From Marinobacter sp. Arc7-DN-1 (GTDB lineage Bacteria; Pseudomonadota; Gammaproteobacteria; Pseudomonadales; Oleiphilaceae): a DNA stretch of 64,000 bases. Positions 52,319 through 63,686 of the stretch are shown in pieces (position 1 is the stretch's first letter; each line of letters starts with the position of its first letter). The translations under genes were made by a program, and so were the position numbers. The stretch covers positions 992,001 through 1,056,000 of the forward strand of contig NZ_CP031848.1 of assembly GCF_003441595.1 (NCBI RefSeq). Reading direction: 5' to 3'. Below the pieces are notes generated by a model that worked only from the letters and a program-made list of their open reading frames with translations, was not told where the DNA came from and did not search any database.

Positions 52319-52627
52319 TCAGCGAATGTTGAACAGTTGCTCGAAATTGGAGATGGAGAGGATTCGCCGGACGTCGTTATTGCAATTCTCAATCGCAATG
52401 CGGGCGCTGTCGCCGCCGGCATAATCCCTGAGCAACAACAGCATGCCCAGCGCCGAGCTATCCAGGTAGGTTGTATCCGACAGGTCTACGACATACCCCC
52501 GGATGTCCGGATCGCCATGCTCGTAGGCATCCCGGAACGCCTGGTGGGTGCTGAAGTCAAAGCGCCCCTCAATTCTTATAACAAGGGTCCGACCGCTATT
52601 ATCGCGGCGCGTCTGAATCGGCATTCC
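52319..52627 (-). CDS. hsbA: STAS-domain anti-sigma factor antagonist (HsbA-like)
   Basis: A 102-residue STAS protein from ATG 52627 (GGAGG about 8 bases upstream; an upstream in-frame ATG at 52660 is less likely). The core IRIEGRFDFSTHQAFRDAYE and the phosphorylatable serine in TTYLDSSALGMLLL are present. In P. aeruginosa the homologue partners FlgM or a diguanylate cyclase depending on phosphorylation; that outcome is inference here. Confidence 0.85.
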   Translation of the reverse strand, partial: GMPIQTRRDNSGRTLVIRIEGRFDFSTHQAFRDAYEHGDPDIRGYVVDLSDTTYLDSSALGMLLLLRDYAGGDSARIAIENCNNDVRRILSISNFEQLFNIR

Positions 52628-52746
52628 CAAACCTCCAAAGGCGTCAAGAGCAGCATTCAACCGGCCCTACCCACCGGCGCTTCTTCGGTTAAGGATAGCT
52701 GAGTGACCTGAAATTGCATCCGCATTTGCTTGATGCAGGACAAAAT

Positions 52747-53190
52747 TCAGCGCTGCCGCCGGCTAAAGGCCCGGCCTGCCGCCTCATCCGAAAGCTTCTG
52801 GTCACGAAGGTCCTGCTCTGTGCGTTCCTGTTGTCGGCAGGTGTCGATGTATTTTTCCATGCCACGGCGCCGCTCCCAGGCTTGCTGCCATTCCTGCTTG
52901 CGCACCTCGAACACTTTCTCCGCTTGATCCAGCTGCGTCTGCTGCTGCCGGATCACCTGGTCGAGTTGCGCAATGAAGGCCTGCCAGGCCTGCAGGCGAG
53001 ACACCTGCACCACCCCTTGCTGGCTGTTCCGGATCTGCTGGCGATACTCCTGCTGGTAGCGGTTCAGGTTTTCCACCTGTTCACGCTGCTGGTCAACCAG
53101 TTTGCGGGCTTCGCCCATCCGCTCCAGGGCCTCCTGCTCTTTGCGTACCTCAAGGGAGAGAACCACTGCCAGCCGCTGTGACCTCAGCAT
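52747..53190 (-). CDS. fliJ: Flagellar export chaperone FliJ
   Basis: Coiled-coil stalk-like protein of the export ATPase, 147 residues, almost wholly helical (EVRKEQEALERMGEARKLVD, QQREQVENLNRYQQEYRQQI and QTQLDQAEKVFEVRKQEW), with a basic end (FSRRQR). Its start overlaps the fliI stop by one base. Confidence 0.93.
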   Translation of the reverse strand: MLRSQRLAVVLSLEVRKEQEALERMGEARKLVDQQREQVENLNRYQQEYRQQIRNSQQGVVQVSRLQAWQAFIAQLDQVIRQQQTQLDQAEKVFEVRKQEWQQAWERRRGMEKYIDTCRQQERTEQDLRDQKLSDEAAGRAFSRRQR

Positions 53191-54581
53191 CAGCCGTCAC
53201 CTGCGCCACTGGCGGGATTCGGTACGGCAGATTTGCGCCGCTCAGGAGATCGGCGCTCAGGCACAACCGCCAGCAACTGTTCGATACTGTCCTTCAGCGG
53301 TGCACTCTCGTTCAGCCCCTGCTGCAAAAACTGTCGCATATTGCCGATGTGGGTAATGGCAAAATCGGTTTCCGGATCGGAACCTTTCACGTAGGCACCA
53401 ACCGATATAAGGTCCCTGGCCTGCTGATAGCGGGAATACACCTGCTTGAACCGCTGGGCCCGGGCGAAATGCTCGGTGTCGGTGACCTGGGGCATTACCC
53501 GGCTGATCGAGGCTTCCACATCGATTGCCGGGTAATGGCCCTCTTCCGCCAGCCGGCGGGACAACACAATATGGCCATCGAGAATTGCACGGGCGGCATC
53601 GGCGATCGGATCCTGCTGGTCGTCGCCTTCGGTCAGTACGGTATAGAACGCAGTGATGGACCCACCGCCGGGGCGGCCATTACCGGTTCGTTCCACGAGC
53701 TGCGGTAATTTGGCAAACACCGATGGCGGGTAACCCTTGGTCGCTGGGGGCTCACCAACGGCCAGGGCGATTTCCCGCTGCGCCTGGGCGTACCGGGTCA
53801 GGGAATCCATCAAAAGGAGCACTCGCTTGCCCTGATCCCGGTAATACTCGGCAATCCGGGTGGTCAGCATGGCAGCGCGCAGGCGCATCAGCGGTGAATC
53901 ATCCGCCGGTGAGGCCACCACCACCGAGCGTAAAAGTCCTTCCTCGCCAAGGATGTCCTCAATGAACTCCTTGACCTCACGGCCCCGCTCGCCAATCAGG
54001 CCAACCACGGTGATGTCGGCATCGGTAAACCGGGTCATCATGCCCAGCAGCATACTCTTGCCCACGCCACTGCCGGCAAACAGGCCCAGGCGCTGACCCT
54101 GGCCAACGGTCAGCAAGGCATTGACGGCGCGAATGCCGACGTCCATGGACTGGCGCACCGGCGCACGGTTCAGGGGGTTGATAATATCGCCGGCCAGGGG
54201 CACCCGGGCTTCCGCCTGTAAGGGCCCCTTGCCATCAAGGGGCTCACCGCTGCCATCGACCACCCGGCCCAGCAGTTGCGGGCCCACCGGTACGCGGCTT
54301 GCCGCCGACAGGGGCACCACCCTTGCCCCCGGCTTGAGGCCCTCAATCGCGGTGAGGGGCATCAGGTAAACCCGGTCATCCTCAAACCCCACGACTTCGG
54401 CTTCAACATTGCCGGCACCCTGGCCAAAGATCACACATCGGTCACCCACCACCATGGGACAGCCAACGCATTCGAGGGTCAGACCGACCATCCGGGTCAG
54501 CCGGCCGGATAGCTCCGGTTCGGGCTCATTGCCAAGAAAGCCCTTGAAGCGGCTCAGGCGGTCAGCGAGGTTCGAGGCCAT
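53190..54581 (-). CDS. fliI: Flagellum-specific export ATPase FliI
   Basis: Cytoplasmic ATPase resembling F1-beta. From ATG 54581 ([21 protein letters not shown] upstream) the protein is 463 residues with Walker [33 protein letters not shown], Walker [21 protein letters not shown] and the ATPase signature [20 protein letters not shown]. It overlaps the fliH 3' end by 20 bases. A longer frame to 54653 has no ribosome site. Confidence 0.96.
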   Translation of the reverse strand: MASNLADRLSRFKGFLGNEPEPELSGRLTRMVGLTLECVGCPMVVGDRCVIFGQGAGNVEAEVVGFEDDRVYLMPLTAIEGLKPGARVVPLSAASRVPVGPQLLGRVVDGSGEPLDGKGPLQAEARVPLAGDIINPLNRAPVRQSMDVGIRAVNALLTVGQGQRLGLFAGSGVGKSMLLGMMTRFTDADITVVGLIGERGREVKEFIEDILGEEGLLRSVVVASPADDSPLMRLRAAMLTTRIAEYYRDQGKRVLLLMDSLTRYAQAQREIALAVGEPPATKGYPPSVFAKLPQLVERTGNGRPGGGSITAFYTVLTEGDDQQDPIADAARAILDGHIVLSRRLAEEGHYPAIDVEASISRVMPQVTDTEHFARAQRFKQVYSRYQQARDLISVGAYVKGSDPETDFAITHIGNMRQFLQQGLNESAPLKDSIEQLLAVVPERRSPERRKSAVPNPASGAGDG

Positions 54582-55455
54582 CAACGTCACCTTCGTTCCG
54601 CACCGGCTTCGGGCCTTCCCGGGAGTCCTCCGGCTCCTGCGAACCCAGGACATCGCGATGGAAACCGGTCAGATCCTCCATCAGCGAATCCAGTTCTTCG
54701 GTTTCTCCGCTTTCGCTCTCGCTCATCTGTTGGTCCAGCATGCTCTGAACGGCTCGCTGGAAACGCTTCTCCACGGTGAAATCAACCAGGCTATGGCGAG
54801 TCTCCACCCTGCAGCCACCGGGCAGGATGTTGTCGTCTTCAATCACCGAAGCGGATGTTTCGAGGCGTGCAGTAACTTCCCGGACCATTTCACAATCTTC
54901 CGGATGAATATGGATGCGGATGTTTTCTGCCGTGGAGGGAAGGGCATCCAGTGCCCGGCGAACCACATGCCGAATCTGGGAGGAATCGATGGTAAGTTCC
55001 CGGTAGACCACCGCCCGGGCCAGAACGGTGGTGAGATTAACCAGGGCGGTTTCCAGCTCGTCTTCGTGGCGCCGGATGGGCAGCAGCAGCTCGCCCAGCA
55101 GATGCTCGAGCCGGTCAAGTTTGGTATCAGTTTCCTTGCGGGTATCCTCGTAGCCCTGGCTCTTGCCCTGCTCCCGACCTTCCGCCAGCCCGGTTTCCAG
55201 GCCTTCCTGATGGCCCTGTTTACGTCCTTCCGTGAGCCCGGCCTGATAGCCCTGCTCCCGGCCTTCGTTATAGCCATCTTCCCGCGCGGCCTGGCGGATC
55301 CCGTCAATGTCCGCCGCCGTCAGGGGTTTGACGTCCCTCTCCTCTTCCCTGGCCACTTCGTTGCCACGCGCATCCAGCAAGGGCAGCTCCCAGCGCTCAT
55401 AGGCTGTCAGTTGCTCTTTCGGAATCCGGTTGAGGTCGCGGGTGGAATCTTTCAT
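54562..55455 (-). CDS. fliH: Flagellar export regulator FliH
   Basis: Stator-like negative regulator that anchors FliI. About 297 residues. A run of GxxxG repeats ([20 protein letters not shown], continuing [17 protein letters not shown], residues about 62-102) forms the characteristic packed helix. The C-terminal V-type E-subunit-like domain follows ([20 protein letters not shown]). The ATG shares its A with the fliG stop (TGATG at 55457-55453); a GTG one codon earlier is the alternative. Confidence 0.94.
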   Translation of the reverse strand: MKDSTRDLNRIPKEQLTAYERWELPLLDARGNEVAREEERDVKPLTAADIDGIRQAAREDGYNEGREQGYQAGLTEGRKQGHQEGLETGLAEGREQGKSQGYEDTRKETDTKLDRLEHLLGELLLPIRRHEDELETALVNLTTVLARAVVYRELTIDSSQIRHVVRRALDALPSTAENIRIHIHPEDCEMVREVTARLETSASVIEDDNILPGGCRVETRHSLVDFTVEKRFQRAVQSMLDQQMSESESGETEELDSLMEDLTGFHRDVLGSQEPEDSREGPKPVRNEGDVDGLEPR

Positions 55456-56498
55456 CACATCATTTCTTCGCCAGCGCCGCCGAGGGAGATTTCACCGGCC
55501 TCCGCCATGCGACGTGCGATGGTAATGATGTCTTTCTGTGCGGATTCAACTTCGCTGACCTTGACCGGCCCCTTGGCCTCCAGATCATCCTGAAGCAGTT
55601 CCGCCGCACGCTTGGACATGTTCTTGAAGATCTTTTCCTGCACCTGGTCGTCGGCACCCTTGAGCGCCACCACCAGAACCTCCGAGGACACCTCCCGCAG
55701 CAGCGCCTGGATACCGCGATCGTCGACCTCCTTGAGGTTGTCGAACACGAACATGAGATCTTCGATGGTGCTGGCAAGATCCGGATCCATGTCCTTGATG
55801 GAATCCATCAGGTTGCCTTCAATGCTCCGGTCCATGAAGTTCATGATGTCCGCCGCCCGCTTCACGCCGCCAATCCGGCTGGTCTGGGAGGCGGCGCCAC
55901 CGGAGAACTGTTTCTCCAGAATATCGTTCAGTTCCTGCAGGGCCTGGGGCTGGATGCTCTCCAGCGATGCCACCCGCATCATCACATCAAGGCGGACTTT
56001 TTCATCGAGTGTGCCAAGAATCTCCGCGGCCTGGTCCGGATCCAGGTAGGAGATAACAATGGCCTGGATCTGGGGATGCTCATAACGAATGATGTCACCC
56101 ACGGCCCGGGGTTCCATCCATTTGAGGGTATCCAGCCCCGTGGTGTTGCCGCCGATCAGGATGCGGTCAATCAGGCTGGCGGCCTTATCGTCGCCCAGAG
56201 CCTGGGTTAGCATCGCCCGGATGTAATCGTCATTGCCCACGCCCAGACCGGTCTGGCCACCCACGGCATCGACAAACTGATTCAGTACAAAGGTCACGTC
56301 GTCCTTGCTGACATCTTTCATCTGGGCCATGGCAACGCCCACACGCTGAACCTCTTTAGGCCCCATGTGTTTCAGAACCTCGGCAGCATCGGCCTCGCCC
56401 AGGGACATCAGCAGAATGGCTGCCTGCTCAACCCTCGGAATCTTCCGCTGGGGTTTCTGCGGTGCGCTGGTGCCCTGCTGGTTGGCTTGTTCAGTCAT
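55455..56498 (-). CDS. fliG: Flagellar motor switch protein FliG
   Basis: C-ring protein of 347 residues that binds FliF, FliM and the stators. VEQAAILLMSLGEADAAEVL opens the N-terminal domain, EHPQIQAIVISYLDPDQAAE the EHPQ motif, and the C-terminal torque helix holds MFVFDNLKEVDDRGIQALLR with the charged residues needed for stator contact. Overlaps fliF by 8 bases. Confidence 0.97.
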   Translation of the reverse strand: MTEQANQQGTSAPQKPQRKIPRVEQAAILLMSLGEADAAEVLKHMGPKEVQRVGVAMAQMKDVSKDDVTFVLNQFVDAVGGQTGLGVGNDDYIRAMLTQALGDDKAASLIDRILIGGNTTGLDTLKWMEPRAVGDIIRYEHPQIQAIVISYLDPDQAAEILGTLDEKVRLDVMMRVASLESIQPQALQELNDILEKQFSGGAASQTSRIGGVKRAADIMNFMDRSIEGNLMDSIKDMDPDLASTIEDLMFVFDNLKEVDDRGIQALLREVSSEVLVVALKGADDQVQEKIFKNMSKRAAELLQDDLEAKGPVKVSEVESAQKDIITIARRMAEAGEISLGGAGEEMM

Positions 56499-58191
56499 CG
56501 ACGTTCACCCACTGGCGCATCACCTGTGCGACCCTCGCCGGGTCCTCCGCGATCAGGCCTTTCAGTGCATTCAGCTGCCTATCATAACTGTCTGTCGCGC
56601 CCGGCAAAAGCAGGTCATCCTGTGAGGACATGGCCTTGCGCAGTTCATCACCGCCTTCAATCTGGCCAAGACCACCATAACCGCCATCACCGGAATCCAT
56701 GCCCCGTTCCCGCCGGCCACCGCCAGAAAGGCTCTTGAGGGTCGGGCGCAGCAGGCCAAGTACCAGAACCAGAACAACCAGCCCGGCCAGCACCTGCTTC
56801 ATCAGATCCCAGAACCAGGGCTGCTCCCAGAATCCCGGGGCCTCGAATTCAACGGTTTCTTCCGGTGCGAATGCGGTGTTCATTACGGTAACGCTGTCGC
56901 CCCTTGCCGCTGAATAACCCACTGCATCCCGCACCAGCATACTCAGGCGTTGCAATTCCTGCTCAGGCCAGGGCTCATAGCTGACCTCACCGGTCTGGGG
57001 ATCGACCACTCTCATGTCGTCCACGGCCAGTGCTACGGTAATTCGTTTGATCCGGCCGAGCTCCTGGCGCACGTAACTGACCGTGCGGTCCATTTCATAA
57101 TTCCGTGTCGACTCGCGACGAACATTCACCGGCGGGGGCGCAGCGCCTTCGCCATTTCCTCCGACGGCCTGCTCTGGCACCGTCGCATCTGCCGGAGGCT
57201 GGTTGGCCAGCGCACCTGGAATCCCGCCCGAGGCCCCGGCCGCGCGCTGTTCGGTAAGCTCCCGCTCACTTCGTACGGCTTGCTGCTCCGGATTGAAAAG
57301 CTCTTCCGCCTGCTCAACAGAAGAGAAATCAAGATCCGCGGAGACCTCTGCCCGATACCGGCCATCGCCTACAATCGGTGAGATCAGGGACGCGACACTG
57401 CGCGTCAGCCGTTCTTCAATCCTGGAGGTGTAGTCATACTGATCTGCCATCCTGTCAGCATCACCCTGGCTTTTCTTGCCGGTGAGCAGGTTGCCGTTCT
57501 GGTCCACGACAGTCACGTGTTCCTTGCTCATCATCGGAATGCTGCCAGCAACCAGATTCACAATCGCGCTGATCTGCTCGTGCTCCGGCCGGCGGCCTGC
57601 GAACACTTCAAGAAACACAGAGGCAGAGGGCTCCCGGGCATCACGGACGAAAACCGAACGCTCGGGAATGGCCAGGTGAACCCGGGCATTGCGCACACCT
57701 CGCATGCTGGCAATGGTGCGGGCCAGCTCACCCTCAAGGCCTCTGCGGTAGCTGATGGTTTCCATGAACTGGGAGGTGCCCAGTCCGCGCTCCTGGTCGA
57801 GCAACTCGTAGCCCATGGTTTTTCGGTCGGTCACACCCTCGGCCGCCAGCTTCAGCCGCGCGTTATAGACCTGGTCCGACGGAACCAGCAAAGCGCCGGT
57901 GCGCGGGTCCATCTTGTATTCGATGCCATTGCTTTCAAGGATGGAGGTAACGTCCTGCGGGTTGTAGGAGGACAGATCCCCCACCACAGGCTGGTAATTC
58001 GGCTCCTGAGCCCAGAGCACCACGGCCAGCCCCAGTGCCACGCTGGCAGCAAGACCAACCATCAGGCCAATCTGGCGCAGCAGGTTCAGTCGGTTGAACC
58101 CGAGGAACAAATCGCTCCGGCTCTCCGGCGCGTCGCCATCCCGGGCTGCCGGAACATTGGAGGCGTTGGTTTCTGCGGGTACGCTGGCCAT
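56491..58191 (-). CDS. fliF: Flagellar MS-ring protein FliF
   Basis: MS-ring monomer of 566 residues. N-terminal span (IGLMVGLAASVALGLAVVLW), ring-building domains (LESNGIEYKMDPRTGALLVP, GLEGELARTIASMRGVRNAR, VHLAIPERSVFVRDAREPSA), a second span (VLAGLVVLVLVLGLLRPTLK) and a FliG-binding C-terminus (LKGLIAEDPARVAQVMRQWV). It follows fliE after 15 bases. Confidence 0.97.
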   Translation of the reverse strand: MASVPAETNASNVPAARDGDAPESRSDLFLGFNRLNLLRQIGLMVGLAASVALGLAVVLWAQEPNYQPVVGDLSSYNPQDVTSILESNGIEYKMDPRTGALLVPSDQVYNARLKLAAEGVTDRKTMGYELLDQERGLGTSQFMETISYRRGLEGELARTIASMRGVRNARVHLAIPERSVFVRDAREPSASVFLEVFAGRRPEHEQISAIVNLVAGSIPMMSKEHVTVVDQNGNLLTGKKSQGDADRMADQYDYTSRIEERLTRSVASLISPIVGDGRYRAEVSADLDFSSVEQAEELFNPEQQAVRSERELTEQRAAGASGGIPGALANQPPADATVPEQAVGGNGEGAAPPPVNVRRESTRNYEMDRTVSYVRQELGRIKRITVALAVDDMRVVDPQTGEVSYEPWPEQELQRLSMLVRDAVGYSAARGDSVTVMNTAFAPEETVEFEAPGFWEQPWFWDLMKQVLAGLVVLVLVLGLLRPTLKSLSGGGRRERGMDSGDGGYGGLGQIEGGDELRKAMSSQDDLLLPGATDSYDRQLNALKGLIAEDPARVAQVMRQWVNVDD

Positions 58192-58206
58192 GACTCTGCT
58201 CCGTTA

Positions 58207-58575
58207 TCAGATCGGCATGTTCATAATGTCTTCGTAGGCCCGGACCACCCGATTGCGAACCTGGGTCAGTGCTTCGAAGGAGACAGAGGATTTCTGGGCG
58301 GCAATCATAACACGGGTTATGTCCACATTCGGGTCGCCCATATCGTAAGCAGTGCGAAGTCCACCCGCGGTTTGCTGGAGGTCATTCACGTTGTTCACAG
58401 CCTTGCCCAGCATGTCGCTGAAGCTGGGGGTTTCCTGGGTTTCCTGAACCTGGCGGGGGCCGTCGACGCGGCCACGAACCGATTGATCCTGCTCGACTCG
58501 CTGGTTCTGCATCATTTGTGAACGCAGGGACCGGATATCGGACAAAACACTGTTGATGTCGGCGCGCTGAACCAT
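58207..58575 (-). CDS. fliE: Flagellar rod-junction protein FliE
   Basis: Small protein joining the MS ring to the rod. From ATG 58575 ([24 protein letters not shown] 5 bases upstream) it is 122 residues. It ends with the family pattern [20 protein letters not shown] and [20 protein letters not shown]. First gene of the fliEFGHIJ operon, downstream of a sigma-54 promoter. Confidence 0.96.
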   Translation of the reverse strand: MVQRADINSVLSDIRSLRSQMMQNQRVEQDQSVRGRVDGPRQVQETQETPSFSDMLGKAVNNVNDLQQTAGGLRTAYDMGDPNVDITRVMIAAQKSSVSFEALTQVRNRVVRAYEDIMNMPI

Positions 58576-58640
58576 AACTCTCTCCTGGCTCCGTCCTGCC
58601 ACGGACGGAATTGCTCCTGGGACTCTGTTACTCCGAATTA

Positions 58641-58657
58641 AGCAATCAGCAGGCCAA
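58641..58657 (-). promoter_or_regulatory. Sigma-54 promoter for fliE operon
   Basis: Minus-strand TTGGCCTGCTGATTGCTT has GG-N10-GC spacing, with -24 TTGGC and -12 TTGCT, 65 bases before the fliE ATG. It remains intact between the intron end and fliE, so the intron does not break the operon promoter. FleR-activated fliE promoters of this kind are known in Pseudomonas. Confidence 0.78.
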
Positions 58658-58772
58658 CTGAAATTTATTATTATACATCAGATGGTTACGATATATTCTC
58701 TGGGAGGCCGGGAGATCAATGACGGACTTTTGACGACGCGCCGGGTGTTACTTGAGCCCATGGCAGAAAGGA

Positions 58773-60697
<1,925 letters not shown>

Positions 60698-60698
60698 C

Positions 60699-60726
60699 AA
60701 AGAAAAACGGCACCCAAAAGGGTGCC
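60699..60726 (-). terminator. Rho-independent terminator of fleR (intron target)
   Basis: GGCACCC-TTTT-GGGTGCC, then GTTTTTCTTT on the minus strand, 27 bases past the fleR stop. It is a textbook intrinsic terminator. The group IIC intron begins directly after its T-rich tract. Confidence 0.9.
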
Positions 60727-60752
60727 AGTGAAGGAGTTCGTCTTGCAGTGGG

Positions 60753-62204
60753 TCAGGCCATGGCCATCTCGGCATCCAGATCGATTCCGGCATCACGCAT
60801 CTGGGCCAATTTGTACCGGAGCGTTCTGGGGCTGATCCCAAGTTGCTCCGCGGCCCGGTTGCGACGCCCACGCTCTTTCCGGAGTGTCTGGATAATAATA
60901 CGGAATTCCTGCTGCCTCAGATCATCGCCCAAAGATCCCGCCGCCTCAGAGTCTTCATCGTGCCGCGGCTGCGCCTGTTCCACTGCAGCCACGTAATGGC
61001 TGGAAACATCCTCCACCGGCCGGAATTGGGAAACCTCAGCCGGCGCAGCGCTGTGCATATCCGGCCGGCCGGTAATACCAAGCTCCAGGCACAGATCGCC
61101 GGCGTGAATCACGTTGCCCTGATGCAACACCAGGGCGCGCTGAATGGCATTATCCAGCTCCCGGACATTCCCGGGCCACCGATGGTTCATCAGAGCGTTC
61201 CTTGCATCCGGTGCAAAGGTGATCCCGGTAAGCTTCATTTTCCCACAATGCTTTTTCAGCAGCGACGTGGCCAGCGGCATGATGTCCAACGGCCGCTCCC
61301 GCAGGGGCTGCCAATGCATGGGGAAGACAGTCAGCCGGTAGTAAAGATCTTCCCGGAACTTGCCTTCGCGAACGTAATCCGCCAGATCCCGGTTGGTCGT
61401 AGCCACCACCCGCACATCCAGGCTGATGGTCTTTCGACCGCCCACACGTTCCACTTCCCGTTCCTGCAACACCCGCAGCAACTTGGACTGAAGCCCCAGA
61501 TCCATTTCTGAGATTTCATCCAGAAGAATAGTGCCGCCGTTGGCCTGCTCGAACTTACCCGGCGAAGAAGCCACGGCTCCGGTAAAGGCGCCCTTCTCGT
61601 GGCCAAACAGAATCGCTTCCAGCATATTCTCGGGAATCGCCGCGCAATTAATGGCCACAAATGGCTGACCGGCCCTGGGGGACTGTTGGTGGATGAAACG
61701 GGCAAGCACTTCCTTACCGGTTCCGCTTTCGCCGGAGATCATCACCGTGGAATCACTGCTGGCCACTTTCGTGGCGAGCTGGAACATGCGCTTGCTGATC
61801 GGATCTTCAGCCACCGGTTCATCACCGGATTTCTGGCGTCCGCCGCCTACAACCTTGCTGACCGCATCCACCAGGAACTGCGGCTCGAACGGTTTGACCA
61901 GATAATCGGTGGCGCCCGCCTGCATGGCAGACACCGCATCGCTGATCTGGCCATAGGCGGTGATCAGCATCATCGGCAAACCGGGATAAAGACGCTGCAC
62001 CTCAGCCAGCAGCTGATGCCCGGACAGACCCGGCATGTTGACGTCACTGACCACCATATCGACCGGGGACTCCGCCAGCCGCTCCAGCGCCTCACTGGCG
62101 CTCGACGCTTCCCGGACACGGAACTTCGCCAGCTCCAGCGTAGTGACCAGCGCTTCCCGCAGGTCATGGTCATCCTCAACAATCAGAATCTGGGCCTTGG
62201 CCAT
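60753..62204 (-). CDS. fleR: Sigma-54-dependent response regulator FleR
   Basis: NtrC-type activator of 483 residues that switches on class III (fliE, flgB etc.) flagellar genes. Receiver domain 1-120 with phospho-acceptor D54 ([13 protein letters not shown]); AAA+ domain with Walker A GESGTGKE (158-165), the sigma-54 contact loop GAFTGA (205-210), Walker [13 protein letters not shown]; and a C-terminal Fis-type helix-turn-helix ([20 protein letters not shown]). It follows fleS after 12 bases and ends at the intron-bearing terminator. Confidence 0.95.
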   Translation of the reverse strand: MAKAQILIVEDDHDLREALVTTLELAKFRVREASSASEALERLAESPVDMVVSDVNMPGLSGHQLLAEVQRLYPGLPMMLITAYGQISDAVSAMQAGATDYLVKPFEPQFLVDAVSKVVGGGRQKSGDEPVAEDPISKRMFQLATKVASSDSTVMISGESGTGKEVLARFIHQQSPRAGQPFVAINCAAIPENMLEAILFGHEKGAFTGAVASSPGKFEQANGGTILLDEISEMDLGLQSKLLRVLQEREVERVGGRKTISLDVRVVATTNRDLADYVREGKFREDLYYRLTVFPMHWQPLRERPLDIMPLATSLLKKHCGKMKLTGITFAPDARNALMNHRWPGNVRELDNAIQRALVLHQGNVIHAGDLCLELGITGRPDMHSAAPAEVSQFRPVEDVSSHYVAAVEQAQPRHDEDSEAAGSLGDDLRQQEFRIIIQTLRKERGRRNRAAEQLGISPRTLRYKLAQMRDAGIDLDAEMAMA

Positions 62205-62216
62205 GGTTGCCTCCGA

Positions 62217-63455
62217 TCAGTATTTGTTACGCAGTTGCGGTAAACGCAAAGTGGCGACAGCACCGCCCTGCTCCGGCGATTCAATGGCAAAGCGCCCCTG
62301 ATGCGCCTTGACGACTGCCTGCACCACCGCAAGCCCGAGACCCGTGCCATGGGATTTGGTGGTGTAGAAGGCCTCTGCCAGCCGGCTTGCTTCAGCGGGC
62401 TGAAACCCCGGGCCGTTATCCCGGACCCGGATCACCAGCTCTCCGGCCTCCTCCGCCACCTGCACAGCAACGCGACTGGCGCCGGCTTCGAGACTGTTAT
62501 TGACAAGATTGGTGCAGGCGCCAACAAGAGCGTCGCGGTTACACATCAGGCGGCACTCGTCGGAAACGTCATCCTGGAGGGTCACCTCCGCACCGGGTAC
62601 CGGCCTTAACCCTTCGACCGCTGAGGCCAATGCGGAAACCAGTTTGCCGGCAGAGAGCTCCTCGGCGAGCCGGGTTTCACCGCGGGCGAAAATCAGCATA
62701 TCCCGCACCTGTTGCTCGAGATGGGTCAGGCGGGACATTAAACGGGATGCGCAACGCTGGCGCATCTCTTCATCCAGGTCTTCCTGGCTGAGGTGGCCAC
62801 CGTAAAGGATGGCGGCTGACAACGGCGTGCGAATCTGGTGAGCGAGAGACGCCACCATCCTGCCCATGGCGGTCAGTCGCTGGGCGTGGGCCAGCTGTGC
62901 CTGCAGATGGCGGGTTTCAGTCAGGTCGGTGAGCAGAATCAGCTGCCCGGGCTGGTTTTCCATGGTCCGGATTTCAATGCTGACCCGGCGGCCATCACTC
63001 AGAGATACCTCGTGGCCGTCATCCCGGCGCGGCGCGAAGCAGCGCCGGATCACATCAACCCAGCGGGCGCCGTCCAGGGGTTCCCCCAGCAAGGCGATGG
63101 CAGCGGGATTGGTCTGGGTCACCACGCCCTGGCTGTCGAGCACAACCACACCGGCGGGCAGCGCATTGAGCAGGGTAGATAACCGGTCTGCAAGCTGCTC
63201 CTTTTCCTCCAGCTCCTGCTGGCGCTGCAGCGATTCCTGGGTCAGCTCACCGGACAACTGGTTAACCCGGGATTCCAGAGTGCGGTAAGAGTCGGTGATC
63301 TGGCGCGACATCCGGTTAAACAGTTCCAGGGCGGAATCCACCGCCTCATCGTCCTGTTGCGGAAACAACGCGGTAACCTTGTCGTTAACGTCCGCCGCCG
63401 CGTTGGCCTTTGCGCCGCCCGCTTCGGACTGAATCACAAACTGTGCCTGACTCAT
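62217..63455 (-). CDS. fleS: Flagellar sensor histidine kinase FleS
   Basis: Soluble sensor kinase partner of FleR, 412 residues. It has a coiled-coil and PAS domain (LLNALPAGVVVLDSQGVVTQ), a histidine phosphosite in VASLAHQIRTPLSAAILYGG, and an HATPase domain with the N box (LVNNSLEAGASRVAV), G1 (VRDNGPGFQPAEA) and G2 (GTGLGLAVVQAVVKAHQG). ATG 63455 with GGGGAG upstream is preferred over one at 63479. Transcribed from the sigma-54 site at 63525-63541. Confidence 0.95.
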   Translation of the reverse strand: MSQAQFVIQSEAGGAKANAAADVNDKVTALFPQQDDEAVDSALELFNRMSRQITDSYRTLESRVNQLSGELTQESLQRQQELEEKEQLADRLSTLLNALPAGVVVLDSQGVVTQTNPAAIALLGEPLDGARWVDVIRRCFAPRRDDGHEVSLSDGRRVSIEIRTMENQPGQLILLTDLTETRHLQAQLAHAQRLTAMGRMVASLAHQIRTPLSAAILYGGHLSQEDLDEEMRQRCASRLMSRLTHLEQQVRDMLIFARGETRLAEELSAGKLVSALASAVEGLRPVPGAEVTLQDDVSDECRLMCNRDALVGACTNLVNNSLEAGASRVAVQVAEEAGELVIRVRDNGPGFQPAEASRLAEAFYTTKSHGTGLGLAVVQAVVKAHQGRFAIESPEQGGAVATLRLPQLRNKY

Positions 63456-63524
63456 AACCTGACTCCCCGATCGGCCCATCGGCCTGGGCTGTATTGTTCG
63501 GATGCTTTGTTTGCAGGTTGTTAA

Positions 63525-63541
63525 GCCAGCACCGTGCCAAC
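63525..63541 (-). promoter_or_regulatory. Sigma-54 promoter for fleSR
   Basis: Minus-strand TTGGCACGGTGCTGGCTT: perfect -24 (TTGGCACG), GG-N10-GC, weaker -12 (TGGCT). It lies in the 231-base fleQ-fleS gap, 70 bases before fleS. In Pseudomonas fleSR is FleQ/RpoN-activated, which fits. Confidence 0.75.
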
Positions 63542-63623
63542 TTGAATTTTTCTATATATTTCAGACAGAAAGGGAATTACCTGGAAGGGGGATGACAATT
63601 TTACGTCGGCCAGAAACGAGAAC

Positions 63624-63652
63624 GGCGCCTCAGGTTACGAACCTTTGACGCC
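63624..63652 (-). terminator. Possible terminator after fleQ
   Basis: Minus-strand GGCG...AGGTT-CGT-AACCT...CGCC forms a two-part stem with an internal loop 35 bases after the fleQ stop, followed by GTTCTCGTTT. Only a modest match to an intrinsic terminator. Confidence 0.35.
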
Positions 63653-63686
63653 ATTGCTGGAAACGCTGTCACCCCTAAAAAAGGTT

